Shown piece after piece: positions 11,962-25,830 of a stretch of DNA of 64,000 bases; within the stretch, counting starts at the first letter, position 1; the number at the start of each line of letters is the position of its first letter. The notes under the pieces were generated by a model. The model had not been told where the DNA came from. It saw only the letters and a program-made list of their open reading frames with translations, and searched no databases. Where the stretch lies: assembly GCA_030562195.1 (NCBI GenBank), contig CM060200.1:12400001-12464000 (forward strand), written 5' to 3'. The translations under genes were made by a program, and so were the position numbers. The stretch comes from Nipponacmea schrenckii. Its lineage: Eukaryota > Mollusca > Gastropoda > Lottiidae.

Positions 11962-14900
11962 CTATAAATGGTACATGTATGAAGGTTTATGATGTCAGTA
12001 TCATTAAACTGTGTTATGGTTTATGATGCCAATTATGATATTATCAGTTTGTGGTGTCTGTATAGCTAAATAAAGCAGTGTTTGCCATAGTGCACTCATA
12101 TAAAGTTTAATTTTATGAACCATGTACTACAGACTGAAAATTAGATGAAAAAAAAATTAATGCTCTGAGTGTACTTGATACACATAAAAAGTTGAGAATT
12201 CTTCAATCCCTTTAAGGCTGCTTTGATTATATAATTGCCTGGTATATTTGCCTCTTGACATGTAACCATATAACCAAAACATAGTAAAAACTAAAAAAAA
12301 TGGGTCACATTTCATAGTGAGCATTATGTTAATGGAATTTCCTTTGCCAGGTGTGAACTATTTTTTCTGACATTCTACAATATTTACAGTATTTTCCTAA
12401 TTCTCTGTCAAAAGGAGAACTGGTATTATATGAATGTTACATTTCTACATCCTAAGTTCTTTAAGACAAGACTTGAATGTTTCCACCTTTCTAGGGGATA
12501 GTCTTCACCTTTAGTAGCCATATCAGATAGCTTACAATGATCTTTCTGGCAATGCCATTTGGTCAGCTGAAGACTAGTGAGGGTCAAAGGTACATGAGTA
12601 AGATCAACCCAGCCTTAAGGATCCATTAGGGTAATATTTTGAGGATTTTCAAAAACTTGCATATGCATGAAAGCAAAATTCTGAATTTGCATACTGGTTT
12701 TTACTTTTTGTTATATACTGTTACTTTCAGAGAAAATAAAAGTGATAATGCAAAATTTGTAAAAAACAATTATATATTATTTAATGTAGAAGAAATGTGA
12801 ATTGAAATTAGCACCCTAAAAAGTAATTGAATTATGAATATGAAAATCTTTCTGTTCTTCATTTGGATTTTTAGTTTGGCTTCAGAACAAACAGTTTTGA
12901 AGTGAATCAAAGCGAATCAGTTTTGTAACAATGTGCTATATTTTGAGATCACAAAGCCAATCATTATTTTCATTAGTTTTCTTAGAATTCCAGCTAGAGA
13001 ACAGAACACTCTGTTCACATTCTCTGTATTATCATAAGATCTATATAGTACTAACATAAACTAGGTTTCTGCTCTGGGCTAAGACTAGTTTGCAGTCTTT
13101 TTATCATGCCTTGACCAGTCCATTGGCATTCATTAGAGTTTATTTAAGTGCCTATGTAAACCTTATATACCCCTAAACACCTGAAGGCATGCCTTTTCTT
13201 CCTCCTTCAATGGCTGACAAAGAATTCTGAGTATTTTGTCTGTCTGGCATCAGACAGTACAAAAAAATGGCTGAATTAATACTATATAGGAGTGATTAAT
13301 TAACTGCATGTTTTCACTATTGATTTTAGTGAAGAGAATATGACAGATTTCTGAAGTTGATAGCTTGTATGTAAAAGATGTGGGTACTGAAATGTAATCA
13401 TGCTGTTCTGAAACAATTCCTCTCATTGCACACTGCATGGTTTTGCGTTCAGCTAAATCTGGATTCAATTTCAATAATTTTGTGGATTTTTTTTTATTGC
13501 AGCTATTTTCATTTTAATGCCCTTGACAGATAATGAACATGATTCTGTATTTAAGGGGTACCAAATAGCGGGTACAAATCTGAAAAGAACTTCTCAAAAC
13601 AATAACCGGTAGGCATGTGAGGACCACCTGTTCTGGCCTCTGACCAACTAACCATCTAATGGAATGACATCAATTTATAGTTAGATAAACAAAGAATAAA
13701 TATTGTTGATTTTTCAATAAATACTTATCTTGACCTAATATTAGTCAATTGGCTGACATTTTCATAAGAATGTAGCTAGAATGGTGTAGATACATAAATA
13801 CAAGGGGCATTGAGTAATGTGAACATCTCCAAACCATTTACTTGATAGAAAATCACCACATTGCTTTCATCTTGATAAAATAAGCTGCCTTTGTTTTCTA
13901 TTCTGGCTGGTAATTTGATTTTGATGTACTAGGACCTCTGGTATCTCTAGCTCTCCTGTTCTATCAAGAAGCAAATCATACACTTTCATTATCTTCTCAT
14001 GTCTCTGTGGATTACTTTACCTTCTATCCAAATCTACCTTCAAAGATTGAATAGTTAATGTAATATTTGCTTATGTTAGAGATACAAGTAAAAAGACTAT
14101 AGTGAGTATCATATGTAACTATTGGTAACAACTTGTGTTAAAAGCAAGTAATATCTAATGTGTTTAGATCATGTATCTTGTACCATGAAGATAAGAAAAT
14201 GTTGGAAGCGTTAAGATTGTCAAGTGTTACATGTGTTACCAATCAAGGATGACTAGGTTTCTTGTAGAGGTGTACCTATATCTCAAGTACCAACTTCTCT
14301 ACACTTGCTAATTTACACTGGCTAGGAATTCTCATAAATAACTTGTTCCTTTAGATGATGATTTCTTTTTATCTGAACCCATTTCTCATTACTAAAATTA
14401 TCCATTCCTAAAAAGAGAATTGAAGGGATGAATTTTGTGTACCAGTAATTCATGGAGGCAATTGATCACAGAACTGTTTCAATACAGGTCCTCCTCAAGG
14501 AAGTGGTCTCAGAAAGGTTCTTAGTCAGAATTAACCTTCGCCTTTATCCTCAGAATTTCATCATTGTTCGGTGCAATCTTTGTGACTACCAAGACTAATT
14601 CTTACTTCTTTAAAAAAGAGTTCTGTGCAGAGAATGGTCTCCATTTACTTTGAACCTTTGAAGAAAATATGCCTTTTGTTAGTGTGGCTAATTATTTGTT
14701 CATAATTTATGCAAAAGATTGTCTTATTTTGATTGAATTATTTGTCTGATACATGGAATCAATATATTTTGTATATTTCAGTATTGTCTTGTTCACAACA
14801 ACCTTATATTTCATCATTCTGTATAGTATAAATTTTTTGCATAAGAAATTATGGAATCAGTTTCTAGAATAAAGATAAATCATTTATATTTTAGTGATAG

Positions 14901-14997
14901 ACTATCATGACAACAACATTGGAACCATCTATGTCAAGCTCTTTGAGAAAGTAGCCACCAATATAACAGCATTCCTATTTGGCCAAAAAGTCAGATT

Positions 14998-15240
14998 AAA
15001 GCTAGCTTTTCTGTGTTTCCACTTGTTAAATTGCCGAAAATCTTTCTTTTTGCTTTAGCAATTTATCAGGGTCAAAATGAAAGCTAGCTTTAAAAGAAGG
15101 CACAATATAGGTAGTCTTGTACATCGCGAGCTGTCAATAATGTGACACTTTTTTAATTGAGACTTAAGTGGCTCAGCAATAAAGCTGGCCTGGCTTTTAA
15201 AGCTAGCTTTCCTTCACGATTCAAAGTGGAAATGAGGTTT
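14998..15240. repeat. Decayed foldback: three AAAGCTAGCTTT palindromes
   Basis: The 12-bp palindrome AAAGCTAGCTTT occurs three times within about 210 bp (near 14998, 15079 and 15199). The sequence TTTCCACTT just inside the left copy is matched by AAGTGGAAA just outside the right copy. This is a weak hairpin and possibly an old inverted-repeat element. Confidence 0.4.
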
Positions 15241-16115
15241 ATGTCTCATGAAATTTTGGAAAATGTCAGCTGAAGACAATAGTTAGGTTGATATATTCCT
15301 ACAATCTATGTTAACATGTTGAAGTTGAGACAGTGTTGACATTTGAACAAGACCTGTTGTTGTAAACCATGCTATAATATATTGTAATATGTTAAAATAA
15401 TGTTAATTAGATTAGTATAACCTTTAAACACCAAACCACCTCTAATCAGATCACAGCTGAAAAATTATGAGACAGCTAGTTCAAGAGTCAGCCATGATGC
15501 AATTTCCGTGTAAACAGTTAATAGCACCATTATAGCAACAAGATGGCTGCCTTTAATTAACCTACTTGCGCCTCTACCAGAACTTCACAGATCATCTGAG
15601 GACATTAGCCAATACATCATTGTGCAGACACAATTTTGGCCGCCTGCTGCATGCAACCTTTAACCCTGACAACATGTCTGAATCAAAATGGTCAATTAAT
15701 CATTGTCACACTGATCAAATTAGTTGACTGAAATTCTGACATGTAAAAGATTTTTCCCAAAGGATGAAGTAGTTTAAAAAGAAGAACTTCTCAAAGAGAT
15801 TATTTCTATCAAAATGTTGATCATTTCCAAAATCTTTATTAATGGCGGTGTGATGATATAAATAAGGCCTACTGTATTTTAGTTGCCAAAATCTGACACA
15901 CACTTATCACTTTGAATTGATTGATGACAAAAAAAGAGATAATGTGACAACAAGTGATTGAGAATGGGCAAAAATTCCAAAACTTAAGGACCATTTATAT
16001 ATTGATCCTGTTGAGCCACATGAGTTTTCTCTGTATTTTTTACCACTGATATATATTGTACCTTCTGCTCAGATTTTTCATATAAGTTGTCCATATTGAG
16101 TAAAGGTATTTGAAT

Positions 16116-16263
16116 TCTGGAGCCTGTTTCACAAAACAATCAAGATTTTAAGAAATACAGTAACCTGATTGGTTAATAAAAACTCAATTTTAGTGATTGA
16201 CCAATCTGATCATTGGAACACTAAAATCATCCTAAGTTAAGTTTTTGTGAAACAGGCTCCAGA
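16116..16263. mobile_element. 148-bp MITE, GAGCCTGTTTCACAAAA ends
   Basis: The left end TCTGGAGCCTGTTTCACAAA and the right end TTTGTGAAACAGGCTCCAGA are near-perfect inverted repeats of about 21 bp around a short AT-rich core, giving a strong hairpin. There is no coding capacity. The flanks both contain TGAATT (left adjacent, right offset by two bases), so the duplication length is unclear. Confidence 0.8.
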
Positions 16264-18690
16264 CTGAATTAAAGCAGAGAAATTTATTACAGATCTGGTG
16301 GTGGAAAATGATTTAGTAGACACTTTTCAGACAAACAAAATTTCTTATCCACTTCATAATAATGTAGGTTAGCTTTGTCTACATATATTCATTTCCTCAT
16401 TTATTGATCAATTTGACCCCTTAACCCTCAAATATCCCATATATTTGGCTTGACTCTTAGTTTGACATTTGGCATCATGTCAGTTGTCTTTGGAGAATGA
16501 AATGCTATATCTCTTATTGCTCCTCAAATTTGATATATTGAATTAGGTTACTATTATATCATTTCTTTGATGATCCTACTGATGGATGGTTAGCCTTTTC
16601 AAACGGTTGTTTTGTCTAGATACATTCTGTGCCTAGCACCATAATTAATAATGTATGTCTATATATCATCAAGTGTGAAGTTTGAACAATTTTGTGGGTA
16701 CAGGCCATTTCTTGTCAGTACAGGCCATTTCTTTTCAACTGACTGTGATGAACAAGTCTTTCTACTGCTTGAAAAAAGATGCTTGAAGCTGTAATGGGTA
16801 GGCCTACTCATGTAGTATTAGTTTGATAATGCCATTAGTTTGCAAAATAGAAAAATTTCATTTTTGATGCAGATCAGTTTGTGTAAAATATGTACTCCAA
16901 TGGCAGGAACTTTCTGTTTCTCATGAATATTTATATGTGTAAAACTCAGGCATGGACTTAGACTGCCAAGGATTTTTTGTTAAAAAAGTAGAATTTTATT
17001 CTCATGTAGCCATACATAGGTCTAAAACTTGTACATGATCTCTGACCATAAACAAAGACTTACTATATTTGGTGAATGATTGACACTTGATGAAAGGAAA
17101 AGTAAAGTATAGAAAAGCAGGTGTGGCTGCTGATAATCAAAAGTTTTTATTAGTTCAAGAATAGTACATACAAAAAACGACTCTGAATTAGTACCTTAAT
17201 CCTTGATTCTATATAATTTAATATAATAAATTCTCATCTTGCCTACTAATAAAACACTATAGTACTATAGGGGGTTATGACCTGTTATATGAATAGTATT
17301 AATATATCAGATACCATTTACATTGTCCATATCAATTAGGTCCTGCTTGACCACTCATTATTATTGACACAAGATAATATTTTTCCATTTGTGGAACTAA
17401 TGACCAGTACTTGGGCAAATAGATACTGGACATACTAATGTGGATTGACCATTGTGTGGTCATTTTCATACTCTGTCATCAATTTTTACTAACCTATTTG
17501 TGCTCTCTTGGGTATCAGTTGATGATATAGTATTATACAGAACTGCTGTGTGAAACAAATTTTAGGGTTTCAGATTCGTCTAGTTATAATCTCAAGAAAC
17601 ATCTGAAAATATTCTGAAAAATAATCGAATTAGTTCCTTGAAGAAATAGTTGTAATAAGGCATTGAGGTTCAGAATATAGTCTTCATTTTTTTTAAGTTG
17701 TTATCCCAGAGACAAGTCAATTTTTTATGCCAAACGGAGAGATTTATTTGTTATTTTGAACACTAAGTGTAGATAATAAAAATTTAAGTCTTGTGCTGAA
17801 GTAATGAGTCTTTCAGGGTATTGACATTGACATTTTGGGAATTCACGTGGTAAAGTACCATACAGCTGTTAGTGTAGAATTGGCATGTCTCTTATCAAAA
17901 TGGTTCTTCAGAATTGATTTAAAAAACAAAAGGGAAATTAATTTATGTATTTTGCTATATTTGTTAATGGAGAATAAAAAAACCTTCCACCTGTATTTTG
18001 TCTTGAACTCCCAGTAGCCTTGATCTGTTGTAGTTTTATAGCAATTAGAAATATATACATCAGTAAAACACCACTTATTGTCAGTTTCACTTCTGCTGAA
18101 ATTATCCAGCTGCTAAGGTTACCTACAAACCATTAGCTGATATTCAACATTCTTTTTTTCTGTTTATGTACACATTGGTTGGTTCCACTGACACTGACAA
18201 AATTCTAGAAATATTAATTCGATTTAGATTTTAGATGACATTTTTTGTGGAGTTTTATGAACCATGGAAGGAAAATGAGATGTTCAGAAAAAAGGCTTGG
18301 AGTGTTTATTCAAGACAAAGAGCTCTTCTTAATATGAAACCTGAAATATGATGTACCATATTAGTAAGAAAGGAGATGCATGTTTAGGCTTTGGGCTATC
18401 TGATGGTTTTAACTAACTAATGCAACTATGTAAATCCTATCCTGAAATATCAATTGAGATCTTTGGCTACCGTGTTTGATATAAAGTGACCAACTGATAG
18501 AATATGACAAACTGGATCTGTTACAAGGATAGTTTCCAATTTGTGTGAGATCTTAGATTTTCTGTACGCAAAATTTCATTTCATGAACAATTTTGCCATA
18601 GTATGACACATCTGATAGTAAAATTCCACAAATTTACGACTAATTCTAATTCAAAAGATCTTTTTGGGAGGACTGGACTCTGGAGTGTAT

Positions 18691-18830
18691 GATGAACTGT
18701 GTGGTTTTTGACAGTTAAAGACTGGATGTACCTGTGATTTTAACTACATGATGAACTGTGTGGTTTTTGACAGTTAAAGACTGGATGTACCTGTGTAAAC
18801 TGTATAATAATCAGTGTGGTTTTTGACAGT
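18691..18830. repeat. 58-bp tandem duplication, about 2.5 copies
   Basis: GATGAACTGTGTGGTTTTTG, then ACAGTTAAAGACTGGATGTA, is repeated at 18691 and 18749. A partial third copy (GTGTGGTTTTTGACAGTT) follows at about 18813. Confidence 0.85.
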
Positions 18831-20982
18831 TGAAATTTGTATCATAATCTATTAAAATAATGACAGGAACATTATGATTTAGGTATTTTAAGCAGGATTA
18901 TATTGTTAATACTGTAATAATAGACAGATAATTTGTTTGGAGGAAAAAGTTGCTCATATTTAATCTGCTGACACTAGGAAAACAGGATATGGTCTTTAAA
19001 TCATTGCCTCTGTTTACTTATACCATATTTCTCTTGATATAAATGATTATAATGATGATTTAAAGGTCTGGTTAGGGTTGTCAAAATTCTCTGCTGTTCA
19101 CATATAACTGTGGTTATATAAATTAGAGAATATTTGAAGAAAAGCTTTAAAGAAATGGGGTCACAGACTCCATAAAACAATATAAGAAGAAAGTTGAATT
19201 TTAACTGAATTTTCAAATTTGGTGTTTTAAAATTAGAATTATTTAAGCAAAATGAAAGCGTATAAGAGCTTAAAATAAATTTACCATATTATCAGTTAAA
19301 AAATTTGCAACTCAGAATCAAACAATTATATGTTTAAGATTGATTTTTTATTTTAAACTTGGACTTTTCTTCATTTCGATTTGTAACATTTTAAATCTTG
19401 TTCTCAAACTTGAATATATTTTTTTCTTGACAAATAAAACTTATCCTTTAATATTGGAATTTATTGATATGTTAGCATGTTTCTCTTTAGTTTTGAATTA
19501 TCAAGATTTAACTTCCTATCATTTTACATTAAATAAATAAAATTAACATTCCCAGTTCCAGCTTGCTGACAGTTTTTGCCATTTCATACCTGATTCGATC
19601 TTGGTAATCATTTCATATTTTCAGCAAATTATCCAAATCAAAGAGTTGCCAAAATTTGATAGACTCTAATTGAGGGATAGGTTGATTTCATCCTGAACTT
19701 GATTCTGGTAATAAAACAAAATGATCTGATTTTAATAAGTTGTATTCTTTACCTTGTGTAACTTAAGAAATAGATCGTAAGATTTCAGTAAAAATAATGT
19801 TTTATTAAAGCACACCTTATTTTAATCTTCAAAATAAGAGACTGCTGTATCACCCATGTAATATTACCATAACTTTATTTGTAACCTTTCACACTATTTC
19901 TAGTCAAAGGCAATACATAAATAGGATTGTAATTAGATATAAATTGACAGAATCAAGAACAAATTGATGACAATAATAATGGTTAAATACAGTGGATGGA
20001 TTACAATGCAAATTGACAAGATAAAATTCCAAGTGATGCCATATAACAGTTAAGTCATACCTCTTAACAAATACATTTCTGTACATGATGTTCCATGTTA
20101 ATTTACATGAAATATCAAACTAAATTTTTATGGTTATTTTATGTGATCTCTACCTCTAAATGTCGCTAAAGGGTTACGATATTCAGTTGGATTATAATTA
20201 TTTATTAAGTAAATAGATAAATTTCAATACATTAATTTGCCTTAAGCACTATAATTTGGTCTTTTTGACAGTTTCATTAAGGAATGATTAACCAAACAAT
20301 CATCCTAATAAATACACTTTGACATACTTTGTCAGTATATTACAAGATTCCTGAATTAAAATAACAGTTCATTTTAGAACAGCCAATAGAATAGAGTTGC
20401 TTAAAGAGGCCGCAGGGGTTAGAAAGTTTCAAATTTATTTTTGTAGGTATATATTCAATGACCAGTTTAGAACCACCTTACAAATCTTTGAGTATTTGCA
20501 GCCCTTGACTATTAATTTATCGGTTTAGTTGATGTATCTTACTCGACAACCACTTTACTTGGCAACCACCTTGCCTTGCCTAACTGTCATCAAAGTTCTT
20601 TCAGAAATGTGCCATTCTTCAAACATAAACTGAACTTCCATCAGACAGAGTATGAATTATAGATGTTGATGTGACAGTAGATACATATTATGTATTCCAG
20701 ACTAAATTTGAAAGATGAAAGGTTCATATAGATAGAGAAATGTATTAAGAAGATCTAGCAATGTTGATTCTATACATATTTATATAATGAAGACCAATAA
20801 GGTTGAGGCTGGAGACAGGTAATTAGTAGATGGGTTATGATAGGTAGAATCTATTTCTATAGATTTCACCCATGCTCAATTAGTCAGTTAGTCTGACAGA
20901 TGTGACTGATAGTAAATACTCTGTCTGTCTGATTGAGGGAAATTGAATACTATGGTTTCTTCTTATTATAAGTATATAAGAG

Positions 20983-21228
20983 AGCCTTGGCTCTGTGAGT
21001 TAGAAGCTGGGTCCAAGGTTCAATCCTGGTAAAGGTTAAGAAAAATGAAGGTCAGATGGACTGACATGGAAAAGCTTAGGAGTCTTTCAGATAGGACAAA
21101 ATATCAAGGCCATGTGTTCTACAGGCTGTGCATGTTTAAAATCCCTTGACAGGTTAATATCCCTGTCATTTCAGGGCATTGTCTGTCTTCATTTGCTTTT
21201 TAGGTGTAAAACTCCTTTCATTTTGTAT
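20983..21228 (+). mobile_element. SINE family A copy with tRNA-like head
   Basis: The head reads TTGGCTCTGTGAGTTAGAAG (box A-like), followed by GGTTCAATCCTGG (box B-like). The body contains CTACAGGCTGTGCATGTTTA, and the 3' end is GTAAAACTCCTTTCATTTTG. Box spacing fits a tRNA-derived pol III promoter. The sequence does not fold as an intact tRNA, so I call it a SINE rather than a tRNA gene. Confidence 0.75.
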
Positions 21229-22423
21229 ATTTCTTATTAAAGTGTGTTATGGTACCACACTTTCAGAAAATATCAATGATTAAATTACTTGAAGCTGTTT
21301 TGAATAAATTTATAAAACAGTGTTCGTAATGCTCTTATGAAAAGGTAGTGTAGAAATAGTGATACAGAATTAACCAGTATATTAGACAAGACTATCAAAT
21401 AATCCAGTTTCAGGGGTTACCATTGAGTTTGTTCAGTAGAATTTTTGGTTTGTGAGTCTATGATCAACACTCATATGTAAGTAACAGTAAACCATACATG
21501 CAAAAAGTTTGGTTAAAAATAATTTTTTTCAACCACATTTTAGTAAACCCCTATACTTACTGAACTTGCAGTCTGAATGTATATTTGTGTATATTTGGAG
21601 GTTTACACATTATGTAATTGTACTGGATAACATTTCTATATGATATCCTAATAAAACAGCTGTATTTATATTACAATTTTAACATCAAATATACACAACA
21701 CACAAGTAGCTGTTACATTCATACATGTTTTCATTTCAAAGTGCATTGTACTTCTGCCATCAAAACTTGGTAATATTTGAAAGACTTAGTATATTGTAAC
21801 ATTACTAATGTTGAAGTCCTTATACTGATGGATATTGTTAATTTAGCAAATTTAAAATAAGTTATTTGAATAAGTGGGACAGTTCCAAACCTGAATTAGT
21901 TTTATTCCCCATTCAGTATGTACCTGGAGTATATTGACTTTTTAATTTTTATATTATTCCACTGACTAATTAGCTGACTAGTGCACAGATCAAGAAATCC
22001 AGTTTTAATTTCTGCATTTATAAAGATCTGGCTCCTGTACAGATATTTTATGAGCTATTTCAGCAGAAGGTAACAGTTTTTTTTTATGTGCAGAAGCGTG
22101 CATCAATGAAGATAATATATATTTCTATTCTGGACTATAAAATATCATTACTGTTTGATATATATGTATAATGTACTGAGAGTTTATTGGCTTACTGATT
22201 TTTAAGTTCTATATAAATCACAGACTAACTTTCACTCTATCTGTTTTCTTGATAATAAACCTTGCCAAAATGTAGATTTTAATGGACAAATTACTGGTAT
22301 CTAACTAGATTAGGTAGTGAACTTTAAACACATATAGTGACTTGTATGTTTTCACAACTGATTTAGAAAAGTTATATACTTGTTCCTGTCTAGTCTACAA
22401 ATAGTGGGTGGTGGTAGAATTCA

Positions 22424-22686
22424 GTTAGTCAATTACTTACTAAGCATTACTTGTTATTAAGCATAGACCGAAAATGTAGTCAATTACTTATTATAAAGCA
22501 TATACTAAAATTTAGTCAATTACTTATTAAGCATATACTGAATTTGTAGTCAATTACTTATTAAGCATATATACTAGATATGTAGTCAATTACTTATTAA
22601 GCATATACTAAAAAATGTAGTTAATTACTTATAAAGCACATACTTAAAATGTAGTCAATTACTTATTTTTTATATACTAAAAATGC
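22424..22686. repeat. About 33-bp tandem array, 7-8 units
   Basis: The unit is TAGTCAATTACTTATTAAGC followed by ATATACTGAAATTG. Copies are diverged and vary by a few bases in length. Confidence 0.85.
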
Positions 22687-23711
22687 TGTAACTCCATGAC
22701 CAAGGCAACTGTTTAATCTGCTTTTTATTGGGTTTGTTGACTCTGCTCTCATTGAAGATATTTGTAGTTGTTTAATCATATATTTATAATGAATAAAAAT
22801 GTTGATAGCATGGGCGGTTAACAGAATGACATATATCTCTTTACATCCGTATACATGTATATTGCTTAAGAATATGCCAATTTTACATTTGAAATTGCTA
22901 AGGTTATTATAGAAATGAGATTGAGCATTTAAAATAATTTTACAGTTCTGACGTATTATGGCCGAAGCCACAGAACTGACATGATTCTCATTAAAATAAA
23001 TGTATTTATCATGTCTAGATAAGTCTGTAGACATTCTTCCAAAATTTGATTGAAAAATATTACAGACGTAAAGTGGCAGAGGGTGTCTGGATGTTACAGT
23101 AAGACTTTCATTTGTGAGATGGGTTTACCGTGTTGAAGTTAATTCCATTAATGAGAATTGGTGTACATGTTAAGAATGGTCAAACAGTATAGGAAGGGTT
23201 AAAAGTTTGGATTGCTGTTCCAAGATTTACTGTCATTAGTTGTTTATCATACAGGTCTGAGGGGCTTTGATGGAGTTTGCTGCAGTCTGGATGTCAAAAA
23301 CCCCCAGATAGTTAGTGTTGAGTATAAGATTTGAACAAAATTTAGAAGCCAGGAGTGGAAATAACAAAACACTAATGCAATATTATGGTATAACTCACTT
23401 TAATAACAAAGCCCATAACATTTTAACACGCATTTGTAAATTGTATTATTATTTTCCTGGGTATTGCAAGAAGTTTGAATCATGTGCAATCAATGGAAAA
23501 AATGTTTGCAGGATGTTTATTTACTTCATTAAGATAACGTTATCAGATACACTGGTTTATAATTAGTTTTAATTCATATACGCCTTAGTCAGCATGATAC
23601 AAGTTCATGATGAATTTAGTGGTTCATGTTGGTTGAAGATTATGGCAGTGTCTAATCTGTTGTTAATTCATTTCTGTTGTGCTATGTTTGTGTCTATTCA
23701 ATTCACAACTA

Positions 23712-23895
23712 TATTTTACAAGGATAACTTAGATTCACAAGTCTATTGTGACAGGGATCCTTTCTACCAGCTGGTCCTTGGCTAAACCACTTGGTATTAA
23801 TCTTTCCCGGATTATCCATACCAATTTACAGCTGAGTGGATTGGAAGTGTGATTGAAGATGACTTATTCAAGGTCACCGGACTTTCACACTCTGG
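23712..23895 (-). mobile_element. SINE family B copy
   Basis: It has all core blocks in order: TTTTACAAGGATAACTTAG, GACAGGGATCCTTTCTACCA, GCTGGTCCTTGGCTAAACCA, CCGGATTATCC, TTTACAGCTGAGTGGATTGG and GACTTATTCAAGGTCACCGG. The element reads on the - strand. The tRNA-like head is not obvious. Confidence 0.7.
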
Positions 23896-24082
23896 TCGAG
23901 ATTAGAAAAAAAGAAAATGGCTATACTTCTTTGGTAGCAAATTGGCTTTTAGTTTACTTTTGGAAGTTCACCAGCATAATTTTGAAAACAAATGGTTGTG
24001 GTGGGTTCTTATCTCAGTTGGCATGTGAAAATTTGGTGACCTTTAATAATTCTTTCCTTACTATTCTAGTCAAGCTAACTGT

Positions 24083-24135
24083 AATGGGTAAGGATAATCT
24101 AAGAAGTATCAAGGACAAGGTCCAACTAGATTGCC
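24083..24135 (+). mobile_element. SINE family B fragment, opposite orientation
   Basis: TAAGGATAATCTAAGAAGTA, then CAAGGACAAGGTCCAACTAG, matches the reverse complement of the family B core (GGATAATCC...GGCCAAGGACCAACTGG). It lies less than 200 bp from the - strand copy, in opposite orientation. Confidence 0.5.
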
Positions 24136-24617
24136 ATAAAAAGTGGTTTCTGTAATGTCCTTGTTGCTGATGTTAAACAACTTTGCTGGGATGATCATTT
24201 TGCAGCTCCAGAATGTCATAAGCAACTTTATGTTACCTCTGGGAATTACTTTACATATTAAACTGTAGTTGCACATTAGTTAACAAGTCCATGAACTTAT
24301 TCTGTACTGTGATGAATGATAAATAAGTCAAGATAACCAAAGATAAACAGTTATATTGTTATTATATTATTATTACACAGACGCTATTGTTGACTATATG
24401 ACTAGTATGATAAAAAAAATACCATAACATGACTAATATAATCATTATAAAATGTGTTTACAAACATCTGGCAACTTTGGTTTTGTCATCTGTGTGTCTT
24501 GTCATGTCTGCTGAATACAGTTTTGCACAAGATTTCTTCTATTGAAGATGCTGTCAAAAGAAAAGACTTGATGATGTAGCAATTATATAACTATGACATC
24601 TGCTATTGGTTTATAAA

Positions 24618-24775
24618 GGAAATGAAATGAATGGAGTTTTATGTTCTACTATTCTGCACCTTATGAGCTAATGAAGACGGGCAAGGCCATTTAGTGTGCT
24701 ATGAAGGAAATTTTGCCAGGACAGAGGCATTAGCCTGCTCCTCCCACTGAGCCACCACAGCTCCCTGCCATTGGT
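24618..24775 (-). mobile_element. SINE family A copy, truncated
   Basis: The tail GAAATGAATGGAGTTTTATG is followed by TATGAGCTAATGAAGACGGG and TTAGCCTGCTCC. The element stops before the promoter-bearing head. Confidence 0.7.
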
Positions 24776-25830
24776 TTATAAATTAGTCATCATATCATGT
24801 GGTGTGATAAAGTGTTAACATGATGTCAATTTTGTGTTTAAAGGGTTACTACTTTAAATGCATACAATATGTTGTTCAGAATATGGTGTCTGTGGCATTT
24901 CTATACACATATTGGAATGTCATTTACAAATAAAACTTTAAGAAACTTAATTACAAACAATCCAACTGGCAAAACATAACCCAAAATTGAAAACAGTATA
25001 TTGGCAATACATTGGTAGAAGCTTAAATTTTTAAACATGACTAAAGGTAATATGCAAAGCAAGGCAAAAGTCTTGTCCAACAGGCGTCACTGCCGTCTTA
25101 GCTCATCTGAAACAGTTTTCTCGTTTTCTTTTGCATTGTAAATCTTAATTGCAGATCATTGCATCAGGCTTTGTACAAGTCAATAAGCACCATCGTGATA
25201 GGCTATCCTAATGAATAATAGGAAATCTGTACTCAGTGTTTGATCTGTTTAGGAAGGAAGGCTGGTTATATTGGTTGAATATTATTATATTACATATCCT
25301 ATGAAAATATCATTAATAATAGTCGACATTCGGGTCAAGACTACTGTTATATTCTAGCCACATTTCCTTTGTATTTGTTTGGTAACAGGAAAGACAATTA
25401 TTCTAAGTATCATTATCAAACACGAGCACAATTTGAAACCATTGTGTTTTCAATGACTTTTAAAAAATTAAAATAAATTCTTCTTTTGATATGAAGATAT
25501 TTTGTCAATTTCTTTCGTGTGGCGTTTCCTTTTTAACACTTTAAACAGTGACCAAGCACTCCCAGTTCAAGTGGATGTGTTTCCAAAATTAGTTTTTTCA
25601 AAACGATTCCGATCTGATAACATGATGACCTTTTAGAAACTTAGATTAGGGAACTTGAATATTATGATTGTAACAATTTCTAAGGCAGACAGGCTCTTGA
25701 ACTTGAAGTGACATTATAGAGCACTTGGCCATCATTTCAAGTTGGTCCTTTTGGACTAGGTCAATAAAGTATGAAATTATTAGTAGTCAGTGTTGTTGCT
25801 AACTTCTTGTTATGTTAACGACCTTAATAT

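Larger units (their letters stand above)
12080..22423. other. Non-coding, AT-rich, with scattered repeats
   Basis: No exon is supported. Open frames are at most about 75 codons and have random composition. The supported items (foldback remnant, MITE, 58-bp duplication, one SINE) are listed separately. Confidence 0.5.

Noticed and set aside
22663..23034. 123-codon - strand frame
   Set aside because: It begins inside the 33-bp repeat array region and shows no domain; taken as chance.
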